This document shows positions 17,709 to 26,000 of a stretch of DNA of 33,036 nucleotides, piece by piece. The DNA is taken from positions 1 to 33,036 of the forward strand of contig JARFRN010000127.1 in NCBI GenBank assembly GCA_029287195.1. Reading direction: 5' to 3'. The stretch comes from Acidimicrobiia bacterium. Lineage in GTDB: Bacteria > Actinomycetota > Acidimicrobiia > Spongiisociales > UBA5794. The first letter of the stretch is position 1. Each line of letters opens with the position of its first letter. The notes beneath the pieces are model-generated. The model saw only the letters and a list, made by a program, of their open reading frames with translations. It made no database searches and was not told where the DNA came from. The position numbers were made by a program, and so were the translations under genes.

Positions 17709-18014
17709 TCACGGTGCCGCCAAGCTCCGGACGTATTCGACGAGACTGTCGACTTGCTCAGGTTGCAGCCGGCTGAACCCGGGCATGTTGCCGGGCCCTA
17801 CCGTGATCACACCGGCAATCTGTTCATCTGTCAGGTTGAGATCGGTATTGGAACCTGCTCCGATCTCGTTCCCTATGCCGCCGCTGCCGTCAACTCCGTG
17901 GCAGGCCGCACAGGAACGGTCGTACAGCTCTTTGCCGAACAGATTCTCATCTCCCGTGCCACAACCGGCCAGAAGCGTGACGGAGATAACGAGCCACCAC
18001 AACCAACAGCGCAT
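17709..18014 (-). CDS. Small lipoprotein cytochrome c
   Basis: A 101-residue monoheme cytochrome c, probably anchored outside the membrane. It has an N-terminal signal segment ending in a lipobox (LLAGC, Cys18), the haem-binding CAACH at about 35-39, and a likely axial Met in GNMPGF near residue 78. The C-terminal helix ends LVEYVRSLAAP. This is the small class I, electron-carrier type, as seen in cytochrome oxidase modules, but the partner is unknown. A TAGATT box lies 7 nt before the ATG, suggesting a leaderless message of its own. It lies between the histidine kinase gene and trpC. A ccdA gene 4.6 kb upstream may serve its maturation. Confidence 0.9.
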   Translation of the reverse strand: MRCWLWWLVISVTLLAGCGTGDENLFGKELYDRSCAACHGVDGSGGIGNEIGAGSNTDLNLTDEQIAGVITVGPGNMPGFSRLQPEQVDSLVEYVRSLAAP

Positions 18015-18021
18015 CGGCGAG

Positions 18022-18027
18022 AATCTA
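18022..18027 (-). promoter_or_regulatory. Cytochrome c -10 box, leaderless arrangement
   Basis: TAGATT on the minus strand ends 7 nt before the ATG at 18014. No usable ribosome site precedes that ATG. Confidence 0.45.
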
Positions 18028-18053
18028 GTGGCGAATGCGATAAGTGCCCTCCT

Positions 18054-19454
18054 CTAGCTCGAGCCCGGCGCGCGGGGCAGCTGCACCGTCACGACCGTGC
18101 CCTCACCCAAAGAGCTGGCGACGGTGACCTCGCCCCCCAATGCCGCGGTGAGCTCCCTGACGATCGTCAGGCCAAGCCCGCTTCCCTCGGGCCTAACCGG
18201 GCGATAGCGCTGCGCTACGTAGAGACGTTCGAAAACACGGGGCAGGTCTTCCGGATCGATACCCGGCCCGGTGTCGGCAACGGTGAGAATGACTTGGTCC
18301 GATGTCCCAGAGAGACCGACGGTCACCTTGCCGCCCTCCGGGGTATAGCGCAAAGCATTCGTCAAGAGGTTGCCCATGATCTGTCCGACACGGTCGGGAT
18401 CGATCATGACCGTCCCGACCTCATCGATCTCGTCAATGAGGTTGATGTGCAAGTGCTCGGCCCGTACCCGGTGACCGTCGACCAACTCCCCGAGATGGGC
18501 GGCCAATTCAACAGCCTCGGGGCGCAGCGTGAACTCCCGTGCCTCGAGCCTGGCTAGCAGCGTCAGATCATCTATCAGTCGGCTCAGACGATCAGTCTGC
18601 CGACGTAGCACGCCGGAGACACGCGCCAGTTCGGCCTCTTCGATTTGGCCGGTATCCAGGGCTTCGGCGTAGCCCCGTAGCGTGGTCAGCGGTGTGCGCA
18701 AATCATGGCCCACGCTCATGAGGAAGTCGCGCTCGCGGCGACGGGACTCCTCCAACTGGTCCGCCATATCGTTGAATGCCGACCCCAACCTGGAAACATC
18801 ATCGGACCCATCCGTTGGCGCCCTGACCGAGAAATCACCGCCGGCGAAGGTGCGGCTCGCGGCCTCCAGCCGTTGTAGCCGTCGTGACAGAAAGCCGGCA
18901 GTCCAGTTTGCGAGAACGATCGCCAGTATCGCCCCGATGCCCAGGGAGAAGAGCAGGGGACGCGCCAGAATGTTGGTCGCCAACAGCGGCTCGGAGCGAC
19001 CGATTGCGACAAACAGCACGGCTTCGCCCCGTTGCCGGAGGGGAATGGCTCTCACGTAGGCCAGAACGGGTTCACCATCAACCTCCGTTTCGGTTATTCG
19101 ATCCACCTCCGCGTTGTTGCCCAGGCTGTCCAGGAGTGGGGTGTCGGGAAGGTCGGCGAGGCCTCCCCGCGATAGGGCCTGATCCGTGACCTTGGCCTCT
19201 ACGTAGTCGTGGCCGCCGATGCTACGGGCGATGTCGAGGGCGCGAGCAACCGGGACCGGGTCCGTCCCCTCGGTCGCTGATAGAACTCCGCGAAGCGCCC
19301 CTTGCACGAGATTGGCGGTGGCCTCTGCTTGCCGCAGCAGTTCCGCTTCGCTCTCCTGAACGAGTTGGCGCTGGATGGTGGCCCCCGCCACCAAGCCGGC
19401 CATGAGCGTCAGTGCAGCAACGGCAAGGGCGCTCCACAGAATTTGCCTTCGCAC
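18054..19454 (-). CDS. Membrane sensor histidine kinase
   Basis: A 466-residue two-component sensor. Membrane segments are at about 6-26 and 167-185, enclosing an extracytoplasmic sensor of about 140 residues with no family I recognise. A HAMP domain (186-240) follows, then HisKA with the phospho-accepting His250 in SVGHDLRTPL, and the ATPase domain with N box NLLTNALRY (362-370), DTGPGID (394-400) and GSGLGL (424-429). All motifs are intact. The GTG at 19454 starts 1 nt after the response-regulator stop, with GAGGG about 7 nt before it. The open frame further upstream is a shadow of the regulator gene. The signal is unknown. Confidence 0.94.
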   Translation of the reverse strand: MRRQILWSALAVAALTLMAGLVAGATIQRQLVQESEAELLRQAEATANLVQGALRGVLSATEGTDPVPVARALDIARSIGGHDYVEAKVTDQALSRGGLADLPDTPLLDSLGNNAEVDRITETEVDGEPVLAYVRAIPLRQRGEAVLFVAIGRSEPLLATNILARPLLFSLGIGAILAIVLANWTAGFLSRRLQRLEAASRTFAGGDFSVRAPTDGSDDVSRLGSAFNDMADQLEESRRRERDFLMSVGHDLRTPLTTLRGYAEALDTGQIEEAELARVSGVLRRQTDRLSRLIDDLTLLARLEAREFTLRPEAVELAAHLGELVDGHRVRAEHLHINLIDEIDEVGTVMIDPDRVGQIMGNLLTNALRYTPEGGKVTVGLSGTSDQVILTVADTGPGIDPEDLPRVFERLYVAQRYRPVRPEGSGLGLTIVRELTAALGGEVTVASSLGEGTVVTVQLPRAPGSS

Positions 19455-19455
19455 T

Positions 19456-20130
19456 TCAGCCCTCGACCCGGTAGCCAACGCCCCACACGGTTTCGATCGG
19501 GATCCCGGCCAGCTTCCTGCGGAGTTGACGGACGTGAACATCCACAGTGCGCGTTTCCCCGAAGTAGTCGTATCCCCAGACGGCTTCGAGGATTTGGCTG
19601 CGTGACAGCACCAGGCCGCGATGAGATGCGAGGTACCAGAGCAGATCGAACTCGCGAGCAGTCGGACGCACGACTTCTCCCTCGGGAGACGTGATCTGCC
19701 TGCGCCCGCTGTCAATGACGAAGCCGCTCACGTCGATGCTCTGCACACTTATTGGACGTTCTTCGCTGCGGCGAAGCACTGCCTTTACGCGCGCCACCAG
19801 CTCCCGCGGGGAGAATGGCTTGGTCACGTAGTCGTCCGCCCCAATCTCCAACCCCACGATCTTGTCCACTTCAGAGTCACGCGCCGTCAGCATGATGATC
19901 GGTATGTCCGAGTCGCTACGGATGCGCCGACAGACCTCTATGCCGTCCATTCCCGGTAGGCCGATGTCGAGCAAGGCAGCCCGTACGTCACCCTGCCGCA
20001 GTCGCTCGAGACCTTGCTCTCCTGTATTCCTGTGGACCAGCCTGAAACCCTCGCGCTCGAAATAGAGCCGCAGCAAGTCGGCGATCTCTTCCTCGTCTTC
20101 TATGAGCAGGATGGTGCCGCTGGCGCCCAA
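19456..20130 (-). CDS. OmpR/PhoB-family response regulator
   Basis: A 224-residue DNA-binding response regulator, partner of the kinase downstream. The receiver has the acidic pocket EDE (11-13), phospho-acceptor Asp55 in LLDIGLPGMDG, Thr/Ala at the switch position (MLTARD), and Lys104 in TKPF. The C-terminal winged helix has TAREFDLLWYLASHRGLVLS and ETRTVDVHVRQLRRKL and ends in GVGYRVEG. The start is TTG at 20130: GGAGGTG lies 7 nt upstream, and no ATG or GTG fits the frame. The regulon cannot be read from the sequence. Confidence 0.95.
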   Translation of the reverse strand: MGASGTILLIEDEEEIADLLRLYFEREGFRLVHRNTGEQGLERLRQGDVRAALLDIGLPGMDGIEVCRRIRSDSDIPIIMLTARDSEVDKIVGLEIGADDYVTKPFSPRELVARVKAVLRRSEERPISVQSIDVSGFVIDSGRRQITSPEGEVVRPTAREFDLLWYLASHRGLVLSRSQILEAVWGYDYFGETRTVDVHVRQLRRKLAGIPIETVWGVGYRVEG

Positions 20131-20135
20131 ATCAT

Positions 20136-20142
20136 CACCTCC
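20136..20142 (-). promoter_or_regulatory. Ribosome-binding site fixing a TTG start
   Basis: GGAGGTG on the minus strand precedes the TTG at 20130 with a 5-7 nt spacer, supporting this rare start codon for the response regulator. Confidence 0.7.
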
Positions 20143-20208
20143 GCACCAATGCAGTATCGGCTGAGGATGTTCGAGGACTGTAAGAGAATCGGCAACGGCC
20201 GGCGAAGG

Positions 20209-21078
20209 TCACTTGCGGAGCGGAAGTGGCGCCACTGTGGCTTCACCGGATTCCGTCGCAACTCTGAACCCGTCCTTCACCTCGCGCCGCACCATCCCGA
20301 GCCCAACCGGTGCCTTCAGAAGATCCGACCACGCTGTGGATGTAGCGGCACCAACGACCTTGCCCTGATAAGTCAGTGATTCTCCAGGATACGGAGTAGC
20401 CGAGCCGGCGAATACCAGGCCTTTGATTCTCCGATTCACCCGACCGCGGGAATCGATGCGGGCCACGAGCTCTTGGCCCAGGTAGCAGCCTTTGGCAAAG
20501 TCGACTGCAGTGGACACATCCAATGCCTCCTGCGGGATCGTGGCGTCGTCCAGGTCGATGCCGCTCACCGCCTCACCCTCAGCGATTCGGATGGCCTCGG
20601 CGGCAGCCGGGGTCATCTCGTCTGCGACCGGCCGGCGGCCTACGACGACGAATCGCGGGAGCGGAGAACGCTGCATCGGATAGGCAACCGCCAACTCAGC
20701 ACCGTCGGCATTGGCCTGCTCTGCGACCCGGCCGGCGCCCGGGCCCCAGATGTCGTAAATGGGTTTTGCCTCCAGTGCGAGCTCGATATCGACCCTGATC
20801 CTGAAGCGGGCTAGATCCGCCGCAACGGCATCAGTACGGCCGGCATCTCCTAAAAGGGCAACTCGGTCGTTCTGGCGGATCACCCACAGGACCGCCCTCA
20901 ACTTGCCGTTGGGTGCAAGCAGCAGCGAACGGGCTCCGCGGCCCGCTGGGAGAGCCGCAATGTTCTGGCTGAGCAATCCGTCGAGGAATGTAACCGCATC
21001 GGGCCCGCCCACCCAGACCAGCCCGGTTCTGCCGGCTACCCAGCCCGCAGCGCGACGGATCGCCGCTTCCTCAGACAT
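20209..21078 (-). CDS. ygfZ: YgfZ/GcvT-like folate-binding protein
   Basis: YgfZ-family proteins bind tetrahydrofolate and help assemble or repair iron-sulphur clusters. The 289-residue product contains the signature motif KGCYLGQE at 196-203 with Cys198, followed by LVARIDSRGRVNR. The N-terminal GcvT-like region includes GGPDAVTFLDGLLSQNI (24-40). The ATG at 21078 overlaps the end of trpE by 8 nt, so translation is probably coupled to trpE. Why it lies with trp genes is unclear. The partner Fe-S enzyme could be anything; endonuclease III is the only obvious Fe-S protein nearby. Confidence 0.93.
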   Translation of the reverse strand: MSEEAAIRRAAGWVAGRTGLVWVGGPDAVTFLDGLLSQNIAALPAGRGARSLLLAPNGKLRAVLWVIRQNDRVALLGDAGRTDAVAADLARFRIRVDIELALEAKPIYDIWGPGAGRVAEQANADGAELAVAYPMQRSPLPRFVVVGRRPVADEMTPAAAEAIRIAEGEAVSGIDLDDATIPQEALDVSTAVDFAKGCYLGQELVARIDSRGRVNRRIKGLVFAGSATPYPGESLTYQGKVVGAATSTAWSDLLKAPVGLGMVRREVKDGFRVATESGEATVAPLPLRK

Positions 21079-22555
21079 GGTGGGCGGCCTCGACTGCGGC
21101 CAGCACTGCGGCCGCTTTGTTCATACACTCCTCATATTCGGCAGTCGGTTGACTGTCGGCCACCACCCCGGCGCCGGCTTGCACCCACGCCTTGCCGCCG
21201 GCTGCGACCATCGTGCGCAGTGCGATTGCCGTATCCAGGTTCCCGGAGAAGTCGATGTAGCCCACCGCCCCGGCGTACGGTCCCCGCGCGGTCGGCTCTA
21301 GCTCGTCGATTATCTCCATGGCACGGACCTTTGGCGCCCCCGAGACCGTCCCGTGCGGGAAGGTAGCTCGCAGCACGTCCACCGGTCCCACTTCAGGGCG
21401 GAGACGACCGGAGACACCGGACACAATGTGCATCACATGTGAATAGCGTTCGATCACCATTAGATCCTCGACCTGCACCGAGCCGAACTTGCAGACACGC
21501 CCAAGGTCGTTTCTGGCGAGATCGATGAGCATCACATGCTCGGCGCGCTCTTTTGGATCTGCCAGCAGGTCGGCTTCCAGAGCCTCATCCTCCGTAACGG
21601 TGCGACCCCGCGGCCGGGTGCCTGCGATCGGCCGGCTGGTTACAACGCCCCGCCTGGCGCGCACCATCAACTCTGGTGAGGAACCAACGACGGCGACGTC
21701 CTCATGCCTGACGAAGAACATGAAGGGAGATGGGTTGACCAACCGCAACGAACGATAGACGAGGAAAGGATCGACATCGAGGTCTACCTCGAGGCGGATT
21801 GACGGCACTATTTGGAACGCGTCGCCATGCCTGATGTAGTCCTTGGCGGCGTACACGGCGGCCTCGAATTCCGCCTGGGTCATGTTGGCGATCGCGCGAG
21901 GACGAGCGGCAAATGATGGACGGGTTTTTGGCGAGTACTCCGCCGGTGCGCCCAAGGCTGCGGCGGCTTCCTGCAAGTCGCCCACCGCAAGGTCGTAGGC
22001 CTCCCCCGCATCGCCATCAACAAACACGTTCCGAATCAGATGCACCGTCTCTCGGAAGCGATCAACTGCGGCCAGCAACCCAAAGAAGTGCCACACCATC
22101 TCGGGAAGCAACCGATCGTCGACCGGGCGGTTCGGCAGGTGTTCGATGTGGCGTACAGCGTCGTATGCGAGGTAACCGACCGCACCCGAGTGAAGCGGTG
22201 GATGGTTGTCGCTGTAACCCAGTTCTTCCTCAGATGGCACCGTCAGACTCCCGACGACCTGCTCGAGAACCTCGAGCGGATCTCCGACCGGCGTCGGGTG
22301 CTGCCGACCCTGAACACTGGTCATCCCGTCCCTAGAGATGAGAGTGAACAGCGGCCGACCACCGACAAACGACCAACGTGCCCACCGCTCCCCTCCCTCA
22401 ACCGATTCTAGAAGGAAGCCGGCCTGCTCGCCGATCAGCTTCTCGAACACCGAAACCGCGGTCTCACGATCGCCGAGCACCTCGATCGAAACGGGCACGA
22501 CCGCATACGATCGGGCTAACTCGATGAATCGGTCACGGGAAATGTCGGGTTGCAT
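21071..22555 (-). CDS. trpE: Anthranilate synthase component I
   Basis: TrpE makes anthranilate from chorismate with ammonia delivered by TrpG. The 494-residue product has the tryptophan feedback motif LLES at 48-51, the PIAGTRPRG block at 309-317, DLARNDLGRVC, HGTVSGAPK and GPYAGAVGYIDF. All mark a real TrpE rather than PabB, and enzyme-level feedback by tryptophan is expected. No trpG or trpD is visible. The ATG at 22555 has a TAACCT -10 box 6 nt before it, so the message appears leaderless and leader-peptide attenuation is unlikely. It heads the minus-strand run trpE-ygfZ-regulator-kinase. Confidence 0.96.
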   Translation of the reverse strand: MQPDISRDRFIELARSYAVVPVSIEVLGDRETAVSVFEKLIGEQAGFLLESVEGGERWARWSFVGGRPLFTLISRDGMTSVQGRQHPTPVGDPLEVLEQVVGSLTVPSEEELGYSDNHPPLHSGAVGYLAYDAVRHIEHLPNRPVDDRLLPEMVWHFFGLLAAVDRFRETVHLIRNVFVDGDAGEAYDLAVGDLQEAAAALGAPAEYSPKTRPSFAARPRAIANMTQAEFEAAVYAAKDYIRHGDAFQIVPSIRLEVDLDVDPFLVYRSLRLVNPSPFMFFVRHEDVAVVGSSPELMVRARRGVVTSRPIAGTRPRGRTVTEDEALEADLLADPKERAEHVMLIDLARNDLGRVCKFGSVQVEDLMVIERYSHVMHIVSGVSGRLRPEVGPVDVLRATFPHGTVSGAPKVRAMEIIDELEPTARGPYAGAVGYIDFSGNLDTAIALRTMVAAGGKAWVQAGAGVVADSQPTAEYEECMNKAAAVLAAVEAAHHV

Positions 22556-22561
22556 GCCGAG

Positions 22562-22567
22562 AGGTTA
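22562..22567 (-). promoter_or_regulatory. trpE -10 box, leaderless arrangement
   Basis: TAACCT on the minus strand is separated from the trpE ATG by exactly 6 nt (CTCGGC). No ribosome site and no clear -35 box are seen. The gap 22556-22631 also shows no leader peptide or terminator-antiterminator stem. Confidence 0.5.
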
Positions 22568-22631
22568 GACCCGGTCGGGAGACTCGCTGTATGCACACCG
22601 CGGTCCAGGTGGAACCCCTGTGCGAGTCCTG

Positions 22632-23381
22632 TTACACCTCCGCAAGGCCCTCCAGACCGAATCTCACGAGCATTTCGGAGAACCACCGATTCAGGTCGGT
22701 GATTTGCCCGGTGATCATGAGGAAGCCGAATCCGGCGAGAAGCAGCCCCGATACGACGCTGATCGGAGTGAGAAAACGCTTGATCCCGTTGAAGACCGAG
22801 TACGCCTTGGCGAGTAGCAGCGCCGACAGCAGGAACGGAATGCCCAGGCCAAGCGAGTAGAAGCCGAGGACGAGCATACCCCTTCCCATGGTCTCGGCAT
22901 CGGAGCCAAGAGCAATTGCTGCAGTCAAGAAGGGACCGATGCACGGCGTCCAGCCGAAGGCAAAAGCCATGCCCATCACAGGCGGGGCAAACACGCCAAA
23001 CCGGCTTGGGCGAACGTCTTTGCGCCGGTCCTTCATCACCGGGAGCAGGAAATCTGGAGTCCACACTGCGGTAACGGCAATGAAAATGCCCATGAAGACG
23101 ATGACCCACCCCGCCACTTTGGTGAACGCATCGCCCTGAAGCAGGCGACCCAACGACGAAGCTGCACCCCCGAACAAGACGACGAAGACGAGAGTGAAGC
23201 CGAGCACAAAGAGCAGAGTGGCTCTGGTGATTCTCCACATCGAGACGTCGCCCTCGGCGATTTCCCGAGTCGAGTATCCGGACATAAGGCTCAGATAGCC
23301 GGGGAGTAGTGGCAGCACGCACGGCGATAAGAAGGATGCGGCGCCGGCAAACACAGCGGCGATCAGTGTCGTGTCTGCCAC
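22632..23381 (-). CDS. ccdA: Cytochrome c biogenesis protein CcdA
   Basis: CcdA is a membrane thiol-disulphide transporter that carries reducing power outward for cytochrome c maturation. The 249-residue protein has about six membrane segments and the two redox cysteines expected: Cys21 in SFLSPCVLPLLPGYL and Cys147 in AFGWTPCIGP. The GTG at 23381 has AGGAGG 5 nt upstream, a strong ribosome site. The lipoprotein cytochrome c at 17709 could be a client. ResA- or CcsA/B-type partners are not in the window. It is divergent from the MFS gene. Confidence 0.94.
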   Translation of the reverse strand: MADTTLIAAVFAGAASFLSPCVLPLLPGYLSLMSGYSTREIAEGDVSMWRITRATLLFVLGFTLVFVVLFGGAASSLGRLLQGDAFTKVAGWVIVFMGIFIAVTAVWTPDFLLPVMKDRRKDVRPSRFGVFAPPVMGMAFAFGWTPCIGPFLTAAIALGSDAETMGRGMLVLGFYSLGLGIPFLLSALLLAKAYSVFNGIKRFLTPISVVSGLLLAGFGFLMITGQITDLNRWFSEMLVRFGLEGLAEV

Positions 23382-23509
23382 GAAATCCTCCTGTTTGCTA
23401 CGGCCTCGGTGGTCAACGTGGCTCTGATCGCATTTGTTCCCGCATCCATCAGGCGTCCAAGCAGGTTAACCTCAGGCCGCCAAATGCATTCTCCACACAC
23501 TCGAGACCA
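23382..23509. other. Divergent intergenic region between ccdA and the MFS gene
   Basis: The 128 bp contain the ccdA ribosome site and presumably both promoters. I could not identify convincing -35/-10 pairs. Confidence 0.3.
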
Positions 23510-24835
23510 ATGATGACGACACTGACCGAGTTCACGATTCGCGACCGGCGCGTGCTCACGTTGATGATGTTCGTCGCGTTGGTCGTTGGCTACGGCGCCA
23601 GTCAACTGAGCCACACCCTGCCGTTCGCCAGAGTTGCGCTCGGTTTGACCGAGGGTGGCATGAACTGGGTCTTCGCAGTTACCAGAGTCGTGTCCCTGCT
23701 TGGACTGCTGTTCATGGTATTTGCAGACCGGCGAGGGCGTCGGTTGCCGTTCATCGTCGCGTTCACTCTGATGCCGCTGGCCAACCTGGCTACTGCGCTC
23801 GCCCCCGATCCTGTCAGCTTCACCGCTGCCCAATCGCTCGCCCGGGTCGCTGTGATCGCGGTCGCCGGGCTTGCCATCGTCATCCTTGCCGAGGAGTTGT
23901 CACCGCGGGTCCGAGCTCTGGGAATCGGGCTGTATGCGCTGGCCGGGGCGGCCGGGTCGGGCATTGGTTTGATACTTCTCCCGATCGCCGACGGTTCGGA
24001 AACGTCGTATCGCATCCTGTTTGCGCTGACCGGAATTGGTCTCTTGGCGATTCCACTACTTGCCCGTTTCTTGAAAGAGAGCCGGGCTTACGTTCAGTAC
24101 GAGCGCACGGTCACATTTCGCACTGCCCTCAAAGCCGGGCTGGGGCGTCACTTCTGGCCTCTGGCCGCCATCGCCTTCCTCATTGCAGCTTTCTCTTCAC
24201 CAGCTACCGCCTTTGTGATGGAGCGACTGGTCGATGATCTCCAGTGGGACACTGCACCTGCCCGTTTCCTTCTCATGGTGTTCAGCGGTCTAGGCACTGC
24301 GGGCGTGCTGATCGGGGGGCGAATGGCAGACTTGGTAGGTCGTAAACGGACAACTATCACCGCCATGCTCGCCGGCCTCATCGGCGGCGTAGCGTTCTAC
24401 ACCCAGAACACCGGGTGGGTGCTGGCGCCGGCGATCTTCCTCGCCACGATGGGCCTCGGCATGCTGACCCCGGCGCTCGGTGCGCACCGCTCGGAGCTCT
24501 TCCCGACGCGGGTCAGGGCGACTGCCGCCGGCTGGATAACAAATGTGGCAATCGGAGGGAGCATTGCCGGCTTTGTGATCGGTGCGTTCATCGTGGATGA
24601 AGTCGGCCTGTCGACCACCATCACCGCTCTCGCCGGAGGCCTCATCGTCGCAATGCTGCTCGTCACACGCCTGCCGGAGACCCGGGGGATGGATCTGCTG
24701 CGGTCGAAAGCCAGCCGGTCAGGTGCCACCACGCCAGGGACCCAAACCGGACAGCCATCATCGCGACCAGCGACCACCACACCCCCGGCAATCCCCAAGA
24801 CTGCAGCTGCACGACCACCAGCACCGCGGCAGTAG
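23510..24835 (+). CDS. MFS transporter
   Basis: A 441-residue major facilitator with about twelve membrane segments. The MFS loop 2-3 motif appears as FADRRGRRLP near residue 72, its second-half counterpart as GGRMADLVGRKRTT near residue 270, and the end of the last helix as LPETRG at about 390. Substrate unknown; the layout resembles the sugar/drug-type families. The ATG at 23510 gives a normal N-terminus; the frame upstream to 23309 overlaps ccdA and is spurious. The last ~45 residues are Ser/Thr/Pro/Ala-rich and lie antisense to the end of the MATE gene (173-bp overlap), so the tail may be a read-through after a lost stop. Confidence 0.88.
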   Translation: MMTTLTEFTIRDRRVLTLMMFVALVVGYGASQLSHTLPFARVALGLTEGGMNWVFAVTRVVSLLGLLFMVFADRRGRRLPFIVAFTLMPLANLATALAPDPVSFTAAQSLARVAVIAVAGLAIVILAEELSPRVRALGIGLYALAGAAGSGIGLILLPIADGSETSYRILFALTGIGLLAIPLLARFLKESRAYVQYERTVTFRTALKAGLGRHFWPLAAIAFLIAAFSSPATAFVMERLVDDLQWDTAPARFLLMVFSGLGTAGVLIGGRMADLVGRKRTTITAMLAGLIGGVAFYTQNTGWVLAPAIFLATMGLGMLTPALGAHRSELFPTRVRATAAGWITNVAIGGSIAGFVIGAFIVDEVGLSTTITALAGGLIVAMLLVTRLPETRGMDLLRSKASRSGATTPGTQTGQPSSRPATTTPPAIPKTAAARPPAPRQ

Positions 24836-26000
24836 CCAACGACGAAGCCACCGTCGACGCGGCCAGGAAGGCAAAGCGCGACGCCCCGATGGCAATCCCA
24901 TCCCAGACAAACACGACAGCGTTGAGCGGCTGCATGAGCACGATGAACGGGTACACGGACTCGACTTGCCGGATGACGTCGAGATCGTTACTGAAGAGAG
25001 CGGGCAGGAAGGACCCACCCGCCGCCATGGCGACCAACAGAGCTAATCCGCTGACGAGACCCCAGCCCAGCAGCCGATGCGAGTAAGCGCGCGCCAAGTC
25101 GCGCCGCTCGGTCAGGTGCAATCCGATGAGGGCTTGGGCAGAAATCGCCAGCGCATCCACGACGAGCGCGAGGAATATCCACAGCTGGACGGCGACTTGG
25201 TGGGCGGCAACCACCTCCTCGCCCTGTCTGGTAGCCACTGCAGTTGCCAACGTGAATGCCGCGAGCAGCGACCCACTTCTTATGATCAGTGCTCGACCCG
25301 CCCCTACCAGCGGGCCAAGCGACCGCTTCCCGGGCCATGCCCACTGCAAAGCGAGCTGATCGCGCCTTCCGACGAACAAGAACACGAATACTGCGGCCCC
25401 GATCCACTGCGCCAGCATTGTCGCCCAGGCTGCGCCGGCAAGGCCCCAGTCGAGCCCGAAGATGAGAATCGGGTCGAGAATCAGATTTGCTCCTGAGATA
25501 CCGAGGACCACCCACAGTGGTGTTCTGGTGTCTTGATGCCCACGGAATACGCCGTGGGCCACCGTGGCGACGAGCAGTGCCGGCATCCCGAGCGCCCGTA
25601 TCCGGAGGTACAACGCGGCTGACGAGAGCAACTCGGAATCGGCCCCCATGAGGCCGAGCAACGGCTCGGCGGCGATCTGTAGTAGAGCGGTTGAGCCAAC
25701 TCCAAGCAAAAATCCAAGCCCAAGCGCGGCGCCGGCAATGCGACCGGCTTCGGCAGTGTCACCGCGGGCAACAGCACCTGCCACCAGAGGAGTCGTCCCG
25801 TAGGCGAGGAAGTTGAACATGAAGAACGCAATCGAGAACACTGCCGTCGCCACCCCGAGCCCGCCCAGAGCCGTCGAGCCCAGTTGCCCGACGAACGCAG
25901 TGTCGATGAGTGAAACTAGAGGGTCGGCTGCGAGAGTCCCCAGTGCCGGAAGGGCCAGACGAAATATGTCCCGGTCGAGAGCACGACCGATTGTCGACAT
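24663..26000 (-). CDS. MATE-family efflux protein (DinF-like)
   Basis: A 445-residue MATE transporter with about twelve membrane segments, probably a Na+- or H+-driven exporter. Family landmarks are the N-terminal ALPALGTLAADPLVSLIDTAFVGQLG region, FRGHQDTRTPLW, NLILDPILIFG and QALIGLHL. The pattern matches the DinF subgroup. The ATG at 26000 overlaps the nth stop by one base (TGATG), so the gene is probably co-transcribed with nth. A TTG at 26045 would add 15 residues but has no ribosome site. The C-terminus overlaps the MFS gene tail on the other strand. Confidence 0.92.
   Translation of the reverse strand: MSTIGRALDRDIFRLALPALGTLAADPLVSLIDTAFVGQLGSTALGGLGVATAVFSIAFFMFNFLAYGTTPLVAGAVARGDTAEAGRIAGAALGLGFLLGVGSTALLQIAAEPLLGLMGADSELLSSAALYLRIRALGMPALLVATVAHGVFRGHQDTRTPLWVVLGISGANLILDPILIFGLDWGLAGAAWATMLAQWIGAAVFVFLFVGRRDQLALQWAWPGKRSLGPLVGAGRALIIRSGSLLAAFTLATAVATRQGEEVVAAHQVAVQLWIFLALVVDALAISAQALIGLHLTERRDLARAYSHRLLGWGLVSGLALLVAMAAGGSFLPALFSNDLDVIRQVESVYPFIVLMQPLNAVVFVWDGIAIGASRFAFLAASTVASSLATAAVLVVVQLQSWGLPGVWWSLVAMMAVRFGSLAWWHLTGWLSTAADPSPGSPAGV

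Noticed and set aside
22556-22631. Possible trp attenuator or T-box upstream of trpE
   Set aside because: The gap is too short, has no Trp-codon leader peptide or terminator stem, and the -10 box sits 6 nt before the ATG.
23363-23833. 156-codon minus-strand frame in the MFS 5' region
   Set aside because: Antisense to membrane-protein coding sequence, His- and Gln-rich, without similarity that I recognise.
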